A stretch of DNA of 64,000 nt from Bartonella apihabitans (GTDB lineage: Bacteria; Pseudomonadota; Alphaproteobacteria; Rhizobiales; Rhizobiaceae): NCBI RefSeq assembly GCF_030758755.1, contig NZ_CP132387.1, positions 310,001-374,000 of the forward strand, written 5' to 3'. A model generated the notes under the pieces. It worked only from the letters and a program-made list of their open reading frames with translations. It searched no databases and had not been told where the DNA came from. Every line of letters starts with the position of its first letter. The stretch's first letter is position 1. The position numbers were made by a program, and so were the translations under genes. Of this stretch, positions 31,038 through 40,898 are shown piece after piece.

Positions 31038-31346
31038 GATCCAATTACACAATAACGATCACCGTTTGTCCGCTTTATTCGCATTTGCTGCAACAGAGGG
31101 GCTACCGGCATTTTTCAATCACTGTATTCCTTAACTTTCCCGCATTTCCACACAATCACCAAGCGTAAAAAATCGGACAGAATAGTTTCGAGAACTGTTT
31201 TATTCGAAAATTTTCCGGACAATCGCCAGAAAGTCGAGAAAACCTTTGTGGTCACCAAGGTTACTTATAATCAATCCTTTGAAATATGTGACTATAAGAA
31301 TGAGTGAAAAGAAGCCGATCGCTTTTATAAACAATTTTACATCGGT
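31038..31346. other. Spacer between convergent genes
   Basis: About 310 bases between the zincin-like gene (+) and the DUF459 gene (-). I see no gene and no strong hairpin. Confidence 0.35.
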
Positions 31347-32417
31347 CTATTGAACCGTCGAAAAATTGTCGGCACGCCCTGCGTGTTTACCATTTCGAGG
31401 AACCCAGGAATCTTCATCTTTCAGAGGTTTCGGGTTGTCAGGATCACCGAGAAGACCATTATTCTGGCCCGCCATATCATAAAAACCAACAGGTGCAATC
31501 CGGTCGACATCGCGTGGTAAAACAGAAATAACAGGCCCGTTCGGATCGACTTTGATATTTTCCTTGTCATCCTTCGAATTCAAATTGAAAATGCTATCCA
31601 ACGGTTTTTCAAGGTAGAAAGCGAGTTTCTTTTTTCCGGCAGTGGTAAAATTTATCCCGTCATTGGCGCGCAGTCGGGCTGTCTGTCCGTTTACATCGTA
31701 ACCGGAAAGCGCGAAATTTCCTTGTTCATCAACAAAACCTTCCCACACATCGATAAAATGTCCGCCTGCTGCTTCCACCTGTTGCTTATAAAGTCTGTTG
31801 AAAGATGCTATTGCGATGCTCAAGTCCTGATCTTTGAAAGACGGGTTTCCCAACCATAAGAATGGTTTGCCGGTTTGCTTGAGAACATTTGTAAGTGCGG
31901 TAATCCGTTGACGATAATTGTCTTTCCATTTGCTGGCGTTGACATCAATAGTCTCGCCATTCATTTTGATAGGTTGATCATCATTGGCACCAAGTGTCAT
32001 GACAATGACATCCGGCTTTTCTTTTTCTACCAGCTTCGGAATATTATCTATCCAATTATAGTGGTTGTCGCGAATGAGACCGGATGACAGATTTGTTGAA
32101 ATCAAAACAACAATATCGGTGTTTTCTGCGTAAAGCTGGCTTAATCCGTCACCGGCAGCATTGGCGACAAAATCCCCCATCACCAGAATACGTTTCGCGT
32201 TCTGTGCTTTCTGATTGGCTTTTTGCTGTGCAGGCGTTTTGACAACGCGTTTTTTCTTCACCGGCGGTGGTGGCGGTGGATAGACCGGTTGCACTTCCTG
32301 TTTGCGTCCGAAGATAATATCAAAAATATTTCTTGCATCTGCGACTGCCGGTGCAAATGCCAATACAATGACTGGAAACAGAAACAGGACAAAACGTGCA
32401 AGTCTTTTCATCAACAA
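31347..32417 (-). CDS. SGNH-fold DUF459 family exported protein
   Basis: A 356-residue protein with a signal segment (residues 5-27, ending ADA-R), a proline-rich linker (PVYPPPPPPVKKKR) and a DUF459 SGNH-hydrolase-like domain (about 75-275). Block I reads VMGDFVANAAGDGL, with Phe where classic GDSL enzymes have the nucleophilic Ser. Block III is TLGANDDQ and block V is ANDGINFTTAGKKK. As I recall, the GDF form is usual for this rhizobial family. A role in acyl or O-acetyl handling in the periplasm or cell wall is plausible but unproven. It starts 10 bp after the mltB stop on the same strand, so the two probably form an operon. Confidence 0.83.
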   Translation of the reverse strand: MLMKRLARFVLFLFPVIVLAFAPAVADARNIFDIIFGRKQEVQPVYPPPPPPVKKKRVVKTPAQQKANQKAQNAKRILVMGDFVANAAGDGLSQLYAENTDIVVLISTNLSSGLIRDNHYNWIDNIPKLVEKEKPDVIVMTLGANDDQPIKMNGETIDVNASKWKDNYRQRITALTNVLKQTGKPFLWLGNPSFKDQDLSIAIASFNRLYKQQVEAAGGHFIDVWEGFVDEQGNFALSGYDVNGQTARLRANDGINFTTAGKKKLAFYLEKPLDSIFNLNSKDDKENIKVDPNGPVISVLPRDVDRIAPVGFYDMAGQNNGLLGDPDNPKPLKDEDSWVPRNGKHAGRADNFSTVQ

Positions 32418-32427
32418 TTTTCCGGAA

Positions 32428-33684
32428 TTAACGGCTACGAAGAATTGTCAATAATTCACGGCTCGGATTTCCATCAACGGGCAAACCATTGCGACTTTGA
32501 TAAGTCTCGATTGCTTTTTTGGTGACCTCTCCGTTTTTGCCGTCGATATTGCCGTGATAGTACCCCATTTTATTTAGTCTCGTTTGTAGTTCCTGACGTT
32601 CCTGAATATTGAGTGGCGAAAACGGTCTGTTCCAATCTTTGACCAATCCCGGACGGCCGGCAATGCGGTCAGAAAGTAGACCAACAGCCAAAGCATAACG
32701 GTCGGCACTATTGTAACGCTTGATGACAAAGAAATTTTTTGTAACCAGAAAGACCGGTCCCTTCCGGCCATCGGGCAATTTCAAATTTGCTTTATCGGAA
32801 GGGTAGGGGAATGGTTTGCCATTTGCCCGCTTTACACCCATTTTTGTCCATTCGGAAAGCGGCAACGAGCCCGGGGGGAATTTACCATTTTCAGGAAGGA
32901 TAACTTCATAGCCCCAAGGACGCCCCTCTTGCCAACCATTTTTCTTCAAAAGATTGGCTGCTGTTGCCAGAGCATCGGGAACCGACGTCCAGATATCGCG
33001 CTTTCCATCCCCATCCATATCAACAGCGTAGATCAGGTAACTTGTCGGAATGAATTGTGTGTGCCCGAGTGCTCCCGCCCATGAACCTTGTAAATGGGCG
33101 CGATCAATATCTCCGGACTGAAGAATTTTCATAGCTGCAATAAGCTGCGTTTGTGCGTATTTTGCTCTGCGTTTGTCGCCAAAGCCGAGGGTTGCAAGCG
33201 ATCGAATGGCATCGCGCATAGCAGTATCACGATCCATTGCCTCGCCGAAATCGGATTCAATTGACCATATTGCCAGAAGTATATTGCGATCGACACCGAA
33301 ACGTTTTTCAATTGCACCAAGCCACTTTGCCCATTTTTTCCCATGGGCACGACCGGTTGCAATCGCATTGTCCTGCACCCGATTGTCAAAATAATTCCAT
33401 GTCGGATCGGTAAACTCGGGTTGATAAGCCGCTTTTTTCAAGACTTCCGGATCCGGAGAATCAACTCCCTTGAAAGCAAGATTGAAAGTTGCAGGCGTAA
33501 TGCCTGCGTTCAAAGCAGTTGTTTTGAAGGCAGCAATCCAGCGTCTGAAGGCGATATCCGAACCGTTTGCCAAAGCAGGCAAAGAACAAAGTGCACCGAT
33601 GAAACATGCGCCGCCGAAAACTGCAAACCGTCTGGTTATCCGGCTATCGGTTATTTGAGGGAAATTATTTGTTTTTATTTTCAT
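32428..33684 (-). CDS. mltB: Lytic murein transglycosylase (MltB type)
   Basis: A 418-residue periplasmic transglycosylase that cleaves peptidoglycan glycan strands to 1,6-anhydromuropeptides. It has a signal segment (residues 14-40, ending ALANG), an SLT_2 domain with the catalytic Glu in LAIWSIESDFG and the conserved ALGHTQFIPTSY, DGDGKRDIW, ATAANLL. It ends with a peptidoglycan-binding domain (LQTRLNKMGYYHGNIDGKNG). I begin at ATG 33684 (MKIKTNNFPQ), with GGCGGAGCAC upstream. It is followed by the DUF459 gene, also an envelope protein. Confidence 0.92.
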   Translation of the reverse strand: MKIKTNNFPQITDSRITRRFAVFGGACFIGALCSLPALANGSDIAFRRWIAAFKTTALNAGITPATFNLAFKGVDSPDPEVLKKAAYQPEFTDPTWNYFDNRVQDNAIATGRAHGKKWAKWLGAIEKRFGVDRNILLAIWSIESDFGEAMDRDTAMRDAIRSLATLGFGDKRRAKYAQTQLIAAMKILQSGDIDRAHLQGSWAGALGHTQFIPTSYLIYAVDMDGDGKRDIWTSVPDALATAANLLKKNGWQEGRPWGYEVILPENGKFPPGSLPLSEWTKMGVKRANGKPFPYPSDKANLKLPDGRKGPVFLVTKNFFVIKRYNSADRYALAVGLLSDRIAGRPGLVKDWNRPFSPLNIQERQELQTRLNKMGYYHGNIDGKNGEVTKKAIETYQSRNGLPVDGNPSRELLTILRSR

Positions 33685-33978
33685 CTGTGCTCCGCCTGAT
33701 AAAAGCAACAATCGGACTAAAAATGCCTCATCCCCATATTAAACCGATTTTCCGAATTTTTTGAATATTTTATCGTAATTTTTAATGAAGTTGATAAAAT
33801 CCGGAAAATAGCATTCTTGTTGTGAAATTGACTATTTATTTAGCCTTTGGACAGTAAAATGTCATCACTTAAGATTGCAGCTTGCGAAAAAAGATGATGA
33901 CAACAAAACCTAATTTTGTCACCTTTCGCATTATACAATGAAAAAGTTGAATTAACGGAATAAATTCGGGAGAGCAGT

Positions 33979-34830
33979 TTGAAAAAAATCCGTAAAGCAG
34001 TCTTCCCCGTGGCGGGACTTGGAACACGTTTCTTACCGGCAACCAAAACAGTTCCGAAGGAAATGCTCACCGTTGTTGACAAGCCTGTTATTCAATATGT
34101 GGTTGATGAAGCCCGCGAAGCCGGAATTGAACATCTGATTTTCGTAACCGGTCGCAATAAAGCGGTTATCGAGGATTATTTCGACGCGCAGGTCGAGCTT
34201 TATACGACGCTTGCCGAACGTGGCAAGAAGGAAGAGTTGGCTCATCTCAAGGATTTACAACCGCAACCGGGCACAACATCCTTTACCCGTCAACAACAGC
34301 CTTTAGGGTTAGGACACGCAGTCTGGTGTGCGCGCGAACTTGTCGGAAACGAACCCTTTGCTCTTCTCTTGCCGGATATGGTCATGCAGGCAGAAAAAGG
34401 GTGTCTTTCGGAAATGGTTCGCCTTTATGAAGCAACCGGCGGCAATATCGTTGCTGTTCAGGAATGCGATCCGGAAGAAGCGCATAAATACGGTATTGTT
34501 GGCAAAGGTAAAGCGGTCGCTCACGGGTTTGAAATAACCCAGATGGTGGAAAAACCGGCAAAGGGTACGGCTCCTTCCAACCTCTATATTAACGGGCGAT
34601 ATATCTTGCAGCCGGAAATTTTCGATATTCTGTCACGGCAGGAAAAAGGTGCAGGCAACGAAATCCAGTTGACGGATGGTATGCGTTCACTTGCCCAAGA
34701 TCAGAAATTTTATGGCTACCGCTTTGAAGGTACGACATATGATTGCGGTTCCAAAACCGGATTTATCGAAGCAAATGTAGCATTTGCCCTTTCGCGAGAC
34801 GATATGCGTGAAAAGGTTCTTGGCCCTTAA
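33979..34830 (+). CDS. galU: UTP-glucose-1-phosphate uridylyltransferase GalU (C-terminus possibly cut)
   Basis: A 283-residue enzyme that makes UDP-glucose from UTP and glucose-1-phosphate, for polysaccharide synthesis. The nucleotide-binding motif [19 protein letters not shown] is at residues 12-30. [13 protein letters not shown] and the C-terminal [16 protein letters not shown] are also present. The start is TTG 33979 with GGGAGAG upstream. The family is usually about 290-300 residues. One added base near 34826 would extend the frame to 34859 ([11 protein letters not shown]), so a late frameshift is possible, but the loss would be of only ten residues. kdsD follows. Confidence 0.93.
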   Translation: MKKIRKAVFPVAGLGTRFLPATKTVPKEMLTVVDKPVIQYVVDEAREAGIEHLIFVTGRNKAVIEDYFDAQVELYTTLAERGKKEELAHLKDLQPQPGTTSFTRQQQPLGLGHAVWCARELVGNEPFALLLPDMVMQAEKGCLSEMVRLYEATGGNIVAVQECDPEEAHKYGIVGKGKAVAHGFEITQMVEKPAKGTAPSNLYINGRYILQPEIFDILSRQEKGAGNEIQLTDGMRSLAQDQKFYGYRFEGTTYDCGSKTGFIEANVAFALSRDDMREKVLGP

Positions 34831-34876
34831 CGACATTGTTGGCGAATATAAAAAAATAAAACATAGTAGACGTCAG

Positions 34877-34902
34877 ACCCGATTTGCTTTATCAAATCGG
34901 GT
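34877..34902 (+). promoter_or_regulatory. Hairpin abutting the kdsD start codon
   Basis: A perfect 10-bp inverted repeat ACCCGATTTG / CAAATCGGGT with a 6-nt loop ends one base before the kdsD ATG (34904). There is no T-run, so it is not a standard terminator. Folded in mRNA it would bury the only purine-rich stretch in front of the start and could restrain kdsD translation. Confidence 0.5.
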
Positions 34903-34903
34903 C

Positions 34904-35899
34904 ATGATGACAAATAAAACCCCTCATTTTTCTGCTGATGATGCAGTTAAATCTGCAAAACATACCATTTCTATCGAGAGTGCAGGGCTTGAAGCCATAA
35001 AAAAAGCTTTGGAAGATGGTCTTTCCAAGCCTTTTGCCGAAGCGGTCAAATGCATTCTTCAATCAAAAGGTAGGGTTATTGTTACCGGGCTCGGGAAGAG
35101 TGGCCATATCGGAACAAAAATCGCCGCAACTCTTGCCTCCACCGGTACACCGGCATTTTTTGTCCATGCCGCGGAAGCAAACCATGGCGATCTGGGAATG
35201 ATCGAAGTGGGGGATGTCATCCTTGCAATATCATGGTCGGGCGAGACTGTTGAACTTGGCGGAATATTGAATCATGCTGCCCGCTTCCGTATCCCCCTTA
35301 TTGCACTCACTTCCGGTGCAAATTCGGCTTTGGGGCAAGCGGCAGATATTTTATTACTGCTGCCAAAAGTGGAAGAAGCTTGCCCGCATGGCCTTGCTCC
35401 CACAACGTCTACCACGATGCAGCTCGCTATGGGAGATGCTTTGGCGGTAGCCCTTCTTACAATGCGTGGCTTTACTGCCAGTGATTTTAAAATTTTCCAC
35501 CCAGGCGGTTCTCTCGGAGCAAATTTGAAATTTATCCGTGATATTATGCACCGTGGCGATCGTATTCCTATTGTCAAAAGCGGAACACCGATGAAAGAAG
35601 CCATGCAAGTGCTTATCGAAAAACACTTTGGTTGTGTCGCGGTTGTCGATAGCGACGGCAATTTGGAAGGCATTGTCACAGATGGTGACCTTGCTCGAAA
35701 TATCAATCGGGACCTTTCAAAACTTACGGTCAATGATGTTATGACAAAAGACCCCAAAACAGTCACTCCCGATATGATGGTCGGTGCAGCAACCGCTTTG
35801 ATCAACGATCATAAAATTGGTGCACTTCTGGTCGTTGAAAACAAAAAACCGGTTGGTCTTGTTCATTTTCATGATTTATTACGAATTGGTGCGATTTAA
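34904..35899 (+). CDS. kdsD: Arabinose-5-phosphate isomerase KdsD (KpsF/GutQ family)
   Basis: A 331-residue enzyme that converts ribulose-5-phosphate to arabinose-5-phosphate, the first step toward Kdo for lipopolysaccharide. An N-terminal SIS domain contains GRVIVTGLGKSGHIGTKIA, ASTGTPAFFVHAAEANHGDLGM and ISWSGET. Two CBS domains follow (MHRGDRIPIV and VMTKDPKTV). It ends HDLLRIGAI. I use the double ATG at 34904/34907; an open frame extends further upstream into galU but that part is not family-like. Its place after galU fits a cell-surface polysaccharide role. Confidence 0.92.
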   Translation: MMTNKTPHFSADDAVKSAKHTISIESAGLEAIKKALEDGLSKPFAEAVKCILQSKGRVIVTGLGKSGHIGTKIAATLASTGTPAFFVHAAEANHGDLGMIEVGDVILAISWSGETVELGGILNHAARFRIPLIALTSGANSALGQAADILLLLPKVEEACPHGLAPTTSTTMQLAMGDALAVALLTMRGFTASDFKIFHPGGSLGANLKFIRDIMHRGDRIPIVKSGTPMKEAMQVLIEKHFGCVAVVDSDGNLEGIVTDGDLARNINRDLSKLTVNDVMTKDPKTVTPDMMVGAATALINDHKIGALLVVENKKPVGLVHFHDLLRIGAI

Positions 35900-36157
35900 A
35901 AATATTAGCACTACTTCAACTATAATTTTGTCGACTAATGAAAAACATTAAATTGTTTTATATAATTAATAATGTTCAATTTTATTTCTAATTTTACTTA
36001 TTATGATATATTTTTAGCTATTTTGTCTTTTAATGGCTTATTTTTATAATTTTTTTTCTGAAAATTGCTTTATTTACAAATTGAGATTATCCTTCAATCC
36101 CCATGTCGAAGTCCGGTATGGGGCTAAGCATAAAAACTATTATGTGGAGGATTTTTG
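35900..36157. other. AT-rich spacer before aldA
   Basis: About 260 bases, strongly AT-rich, no gene. GTGGAGG at the right end is the aldA ribosome site. The aldA promoter should lie here. Confidence 0.4.
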
Positions 36158-37591
36158 ATGACACCTGAACTTAATTTTATCGACGGGAAGCTTGTTGATT
36201 GCAAAGGATGCAACACGATTCCTGTTACCAATCCTTCAACTGATGAAGTTATTGGAGAAATTTATGAAACGCCGAAGGGGGAAGTTGACAGGGCTGTTGC
36301 AGCAGCCAAAAAAGCGCAACCGGCATGGGAGAAATTACCGGCAATAGAACGTGCAAAATTCTTGAAGCAGATTGCCCAAAAAGTGCGCGAGCATGCGGAC
36401 GAGGTCGCAAACATTCTCGTGAGAGAACAGGGAAAAACCCAGGCACTTGCCAAAGTGGAAGCGAATTTTACCGCCGACTATATGGATTATATGGCAGGTT
36501 GGGCGCGTCGCATTGAAGGGGAAATTATCCCTTCGGACCGTCCGGGTGAAACCATTTTATTAATGCGACAGGCAATTGGTGTTGTGGGCGGTATTTTGCC
36601 GTGGAATTTTCCGTTCTTCCTGATTGCTCGAAAAATGGCTCCGGCACTTCTCGTCGGCAATACGATTGTCATCAAGCCGAGTGTTGAAACGCCGCTCAAT
36701 GCTTCTATTTTTGCTAAAATCGTTGCCGATACAGATTTGCCGAAAGGCGTATTCAATATGGTCTTCGGGCGTGGCTCGACCACCGGCCAGAATATTTGCG
36801 AAAATCCTGATGTCGGGCTTGTAAGCTTTACCGGTTCTGTAGACACCGGCGTTCGCATTATGTCCGCTGCCGCAAAGAACATTACAAAAGTCAATCTGGA
36901 ACTTGGTGGTAAAGCGCCGGCAATTGTTGCTAAAGATGCCGATCTTGACCTTGCTGTCCGTGCTATTCTAGCGTCACGTGTTATCAATACGGGGCAGGTT
37001 TGTAACTGTGCGGAACGGGTTTATGTCGATAGAGCTATAGAAGCCGAATTTCTCGAGCGAATGAGCAAAGCCATGAAAGCGGTACGCTATGGCAATCCGG
37101 AAAAAATGGCCGATGCCGACATGGGGCCGTTGATTAATAAAGCAGCCTTGTCTTCAGTTTCCGGCTTTGTCGACAGAGCCCTTAAAGAAGGTGCTGAATG
37201 TCTTGTCGGCGGTGAACCTGCTGATATAAAACAAGGTAACTTCTATCAGCCGACATTGCTTGCCCATTGCAAACAGAAAATGGAGATTGTCCAGAACGAA
37301 GTGTTCGGACCGGTTCTTCCTGTCGTCGCATTTGATACAATTGATGACGCTATTGAAATGGCGAATGACACGATTTATGGCCTCACATCGTCGATCTATA
37401 CAAAAGATCTTTCGACCGCCATGCGCGCATCAAACGAACTCCGTTTCGGAGAAACCTACATCAATCGCGAAAATTTCGAAGCGATGCAAGGTTTTCATGC
37501 AGGAACTAAAAAATCAGGCATTGGTGGAGCCGACGGCAAGCATGGCATACTTGAATATACCCATACTCATGTTGTTTATATACAGAACTGA
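36158..37591 (+). CDS. aldA: NAD-dependent aldehyde dehydrogenase, AldA (lactaldehyde dehydrogenase) type
   Basis: A 477-residue aldehyde dehydrogenase very like E. coli AldA (lactaldehyde / glycolaldehyde dehydrogenase), as judged by long shared blocks: ADYMDYMAGWARRIEGEII, GILPWNFPFFLIARKMAPAL, ITKVNLELGGKAPAIV, INTGQVCNCAERVYV and NRENFEAMQGFHAG. The catalytic Cys is C282 (in GQVC) and the general base E248 (LELGG). It would make lactate or glycolate, which the FAD-linked dehydrogenases at 61-64 kb could use next (inference). ATG 36158 has GTGGAGG upstream. The gene stands alone between AT-rich spacers. Confidence 0.93.
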   Translation: MTPELNFIDGKLVDCKGCNTIPVTNPSTDEVIGEIYETPKGEVDRAVAAAKKAQPAWEKLPAIERAKFLKQIAQKVREHADEVANILVREQGKTQALAKVEANFTADYMDYMAGWARRIEGEIIPSDRPGETILLMRQAIGVVGGILPWNFPFFLIARKMAPALLVGNTIVIKPSVETPLNASIFAKIVADTDLPKGVFNMVFGRGSTTGQNICENPDVGLVSFTGSVDTGVRIMSAAAKNITKVNLELGGKAPAIVAKDADLDLAVRAILASRVINTGQVCNCAERVYVDRAIEAEFLERMSKAMKAVRYGNPEKMADADMGPLINKAALSSVSGFVDRALKEGAECLVGGEPADIKQGNFYQPTLLAHCKQKMEIVQNEVFGPVLPVVAFDTIDDAIEMANDTIYGLTSSIYTKDLSTAMRASNELRFGETYINRENFEAMQGFHAGTKKSGIGGADGKHGILEYTHTHVVYIQN

Positions 37592-37962
37592 ATAACGGAT
37601 AAGTTAAATTTTCAACATCATCGGAAGCAACCCAAAAAGTTGCTTCCGATGAAAAATAGATATTTAAAAAGACGTAAAGTTTATTTATCGTAAACATTTA
37701 TATACGTATAAATAATGTGTTAAATAAAACGTTATTTAGCATATATTGTTATAAAATTTAATAAACATATAAATATATTGATTTTATATTTATGTAATTG
37801 AATTTAATGATATTTTTTAAACTAAGTAGGATTTTTTTCTAATTAAACTGAAAAATAGATATATATATTTTATCTATTTGTTGTTAGAAGTAATAATTAT
37901 CTCTGTATTTCATTTGGAGAAAAGGGATAAATAAAGAGACCATATAAAAAGGACAGTTCATA
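37592..37962. other. AT-rich spacer before the peptide operon
   Basis: About 370 bases, no gene. A small inverted repeat around 37617-37648 (CATCGGAAGCAACC / GGTTGCTTCCGATG type, interrupted by AAAAA) just after the aldA stop could be its terminator. The rest (37680-37900) is almost pure A/T and should hold the promoter of the M24-dpp operon. Confidence 0.45.
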
Positions 37963-39087
37963 TTGCTCAGGCCGCAACCAATTGCCGATGAAGAACGGCT
38001 AACGCGTATCCGCCGTTTGCGTGAAAAAATGGCTGCTGAAAATGTTGATGCGGTATTTTTGGGAGCAACATCCAATCTACGATATTTTACCGGTCTTGAA
38101 TGGGGTATGAGCGAGCGCCTGTGCGGTGCGCTGATCTCTCATGAAAAACTCACCTATATTGTTCCGGCATTCGAGCATTCGAGATTGGAAGAATTACCGC
38201 ATTTGTCGGGAGATATTGTCGTCTGGCAGGAAGACGAAAGCCCGTTTGACAAATTGACCATGCTTTTGCATCCAAAAGGAATATTGGCTGTCGATGAAGC
38301 AATCCCTGCGAATTTCTTTCTCGCATTGGCATCGTTGATCGGTCATTCCCGTCTAACCGGTGCTCATCAATTCACGACATATTTGCGGATGGAAAAATCA
38401 GAAAATGAAATTGCACTCATCCAATATGCGATGGATGTTACTTTGGAAGTGCAAAAACGTGTGCGTGATTTTTTGCGTCCGGGGATATCTTCATATGAGG
38501 TTATAAAGTTTATTGATGAAGCCCATCGCAAGCTTTGCAGAAACGGTTCGAGCTTTGCAATTGTTTCATTTGGCAAGGCCACGTCGATACCTCATGGAGT
38601 TGAAAGCGAACAGATATTGCAGAAACAGGATCCGGTGCTGATTGATATAGGCACAACGGTAGAAGGATATCATTCCGATATTACACGCACCTATATGATT
38701 GGCGACGTGACAGACGATTTCGCTAAAAAATGGGATATAGAAAAGCAATTGCAAAATATTGTTTTCAATGCCTGCAAAATTGGTGGTCGAGCAGCAGATG
38801 TGGACAATGCCGGACGAAAAGCGTTGGAAATGGTTGATCTGGGGCCGAATTATCAACTGCCGGGGATACCTCATCGCATTGGCCATGGTCTTGGCCTCAA
38901 TATTCATGAGGAGCCGTATGTTTCCCGTCATGATAACACTATTCTGAAGCCGGGTATGTGCTTTTCGGACGAGCCGACCCTTATCTTTCCGGGTAAATTG
39001 GGTATCCGTCTGGAAGACGCAATCTATATGACAAAAGACGGGCCGAAGTGGTTTACACAACCGGCACTTGATCCTGTTACTGTTTAA
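37963..39087 (+). CDS. M24 family metallopeptidase (Xaa-Pro dipeptidase/aminopeptidase)
   Basis: A 374-residue creatinase-fold peptidase. N-terminal domain 1-140, catalytic pita-bread domain 145-370 with the five metal ligands visible: D228 (LIDIG), D239 (HSDITRTY), H308 (RIGHGLGLNIHE), E337 (SDEPTL) and E351 (RLEDAIY). It probably removes or splits Xaa-Pro peptides in the cytoplasm. The start is TTG 37963 with AGGACAG upstream. It stands first in a run with two peptide-binding proteins and DppBCDF, so it likely digests what the transporter brings in. Confidence 0.9.
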   Translation: MLRPQPIADEERLTRIRRLREKMAAENVDAVFLGATSNLRYFTGLEWGMSERLCGALISHEKLTYIVPAFEHSRLEELPHLSGDIVVWQEDESPFDKLTMLLHPKGILAVDEAIPANFFLALASLIGHSRLTGAHQFTTYLRMEKSENEIALIQYAMDVTLEVQKRVRDFLRPGISSYEVIKFIDEAHRKLCRNGSSFAIVSFGKATSIPHGVESEQILQKQDPVLIDIGTTVEGYHSDITRTYMIGDVTDDFAKKWDIEKQLQNIVFNACKIGGRAADVDNAGRKALEMVDLGPNYQLPGIPHRIGHGLGLNIHEEPYVSRHDNTILKPGMCFSDEPTLIFPGKLGIRLEDAIYMTKDGPKWFTQPALDPVTV

Positions 39088-39143
39088 TGCCGGTATAGAA
39101 TTTCGATAGTAGAACGAACACGCAAAAAGAGAGAGGAACCATT

Positions 39144-40748
39144 ATGAAAATATTAAGGACAATTGCGCTGGCAAGCGTATCGGTGGCGAGCCTTGCCACA
39201 CTTTCTTTGTCGGCAAATGCAAAAACGCTCGTCTACTGTTCCGAGGCGTCGCCCGAAGGGTTTGATCCGGCTGCATATACGACTGGAACGACTTTCGATG
39301 CCAGTGCGCATACAGTCTATAACGGTCTTGTTGATTTCAAAAAAGGAACAACCGAGGTTATACCGGCACTGGCCGAGAGCTGGGATATTTCAGCCGATGG
39401 TCTGGAATATACATTCCATTTGAGAAAGGGGGTACATTTCCACAAAACCTCCTATTTTTCGCCATCGCGCGATTTCAATGCTGACGATGTCGTCTTTTCG
39501 ATTGAACGGCAGTGGAAGAAAGATAATCCTTGGTACAACTATGCTCCGGGGCTATCGTGGCAATATTTCAATAGCATGGGATTTGGCAAACTTCTCAAAG
39601 ATGTAAAGAAGGTCGATGATCATACAGTCAAAATCACACTGAACCAGCCGGAAGCACCGTTTTTGGCCGATTTGGCAATGAACTTTATTTCGATCATGTC
39701 GAAGGAATATGCGGACAAGCTGCAGGCAGACGGAAAAATGGTCGAGCTCAATGCAAAACCGGTGGGAACAGGACCATTTATCTTTGTTTCCTATCAAAAG
39801 GATGCGGTGATCCGTTATAAGGCAAATCCTGATTATTTTGAAGGCAAACAACCGCTTGATAATTTGGTTTTTGCCATCACAACAGACCCGTCAGTGCGCG
39901 CACAAAAGCTGAAAGCCGGCGAATGTCAGGTGATTTCTAATCCGGCGCCTGCTGATGTTGCAGGATTGAAGGCAAATCCGGATTTGGTTGTAAAAGAACA
40001 GCCGGGGCTCAATGTAGCTTATCTTGCTTATAATACTCTTCAACCGCCTTTTGATAAGGTTGAAGTGCGTCAGGCTTTGAATATGGCGATTAACAAGAAG
40101 ATTATTCTGGAAGCTGTTTACGAAGGGGCAGGCACTCCTGCCAAGACGCCGATACCACCCACAATGTGGTCTTATAACAAATCCATCGAAGAAGATAATT
40201 ATAATCCTGAAGCGGCCAAAGCACTGCTGGACAAAGCAGGTGTTAAAGACCTGAAAATGAAGATTTGGGCAATGCCGGTCAGCCGTCCCTATATGCCGAA
40301 TGCCCGACGTGCCGCAGAATTGATGCAGGCCGATTTGGGAAAAATTGGTGTCAAGGTCGAGATTGCCACATTGGAATGGGGCGAATACGTCAAACGGTTG
40401 CGTGAAAAAGACCGCGACGGAGCTGTTATAATGGGGTGGACAGGCGATAATGGTGATCCGGATAACTTCCTGAGTGTTCTTTCTTCGTGTGCTTCCATTG
40501 GCAGCAATAATTATGCAAATTGGTGTTACGAACCGTTTGACAAAATCATTTCGGAAGCAAAAAAATCGGCGGATCATGAAAAACGCATAGAACTTTATGA
40601 ACAAGCTCAGGCTATTTTCAAACAGCAAGCTCCCTGGTTTGTCATCGCCAACTCGACGGTGGCTATGCCAATGTCAAAAAAAGTAAAAAACTATGTTATT
40701 GATCCGGTTGGTGCTCACCGCTTTGTCAATGTAGATATAGATGAGTAA
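39144..40748 (+). CDS. DppA-like periplasmic dipeptide-binding protein (copy 1)
   Basis: A 534-residue family-5 solute-binding protein, close in length to E. coli DppA. The signal peptide is residues 1-26 (cut after SANA), and the mature start KTLVYCSEASPEGFDPA is DppA-like. Later blocks are NADDVVFSIERQ, NPDYFEGKQPLDNLVFAITTDPSVRAQKL, KIWAMPVSRPYMPNARRAAELMQ and VIMGWTGDNGDPDNFL. AGAGAGAGGAACC precedes the ATG. A second copy follows 150 bp later. It probably supplies substrate to the DppBCDF complex encoded downstream. Confidence 0.93.
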   Translation: MKILRTIALASVSVASLATLSLSANAKTLVYCSEASPEGFDPAAYTTGTTFDASAHTVYNGLVDFKKGTTEVIPALAESWDISADGLEYTFHLRKGVHFHKTSYFSPSRDFNADDVVFSIERQWKKDNPWYNYAPGLSWQYFNSMGFGKLLKDVKKVDDHTVKITLNQPEAPFLADLAMNFISIMSKEYADKLQADGKMVELNAKPVGTGPFIFVSYQKDAVIRYKANPDYFEGKQPLDNLVFAITTDPSVRAQKLKAGECQVISNPAPADVAGLKANPDLVVKEQPGLNVAYLAYNTLQPPFDKVEVRQALNMAINKKIILEAVYEGAGTPAKTPIPPTMWSYNKSIEEDNYNPEAAKALLDKAGVKDLKMKIWAMPVSRPYMPNARRAAELMQADLGKIGVKVEIATLEWGEYVKRLREKDRDGAVIMGWTGDNGDPDNFLSVLSSCASIGSNNYANWCYEPFDKIISEAKKSADHEKRIELYEQAQAIFKQQAPWFVIANSTVAMPMSKKVKNYVIDPVGAHRFVNVDIDE

Positions 40749-40898
40749 TAGAAGCTTTATATTGGCCATAGACATATCAAATATGGTCAATATAAACTTG
40801 GATATAATAAAGGTTCGTCTTTTTGTTCCAGTGTTTTAAACATGTGTAACAATCAGGCTCGAATAAAAACGTATTAATAAAATGATATCGGGGAAACC

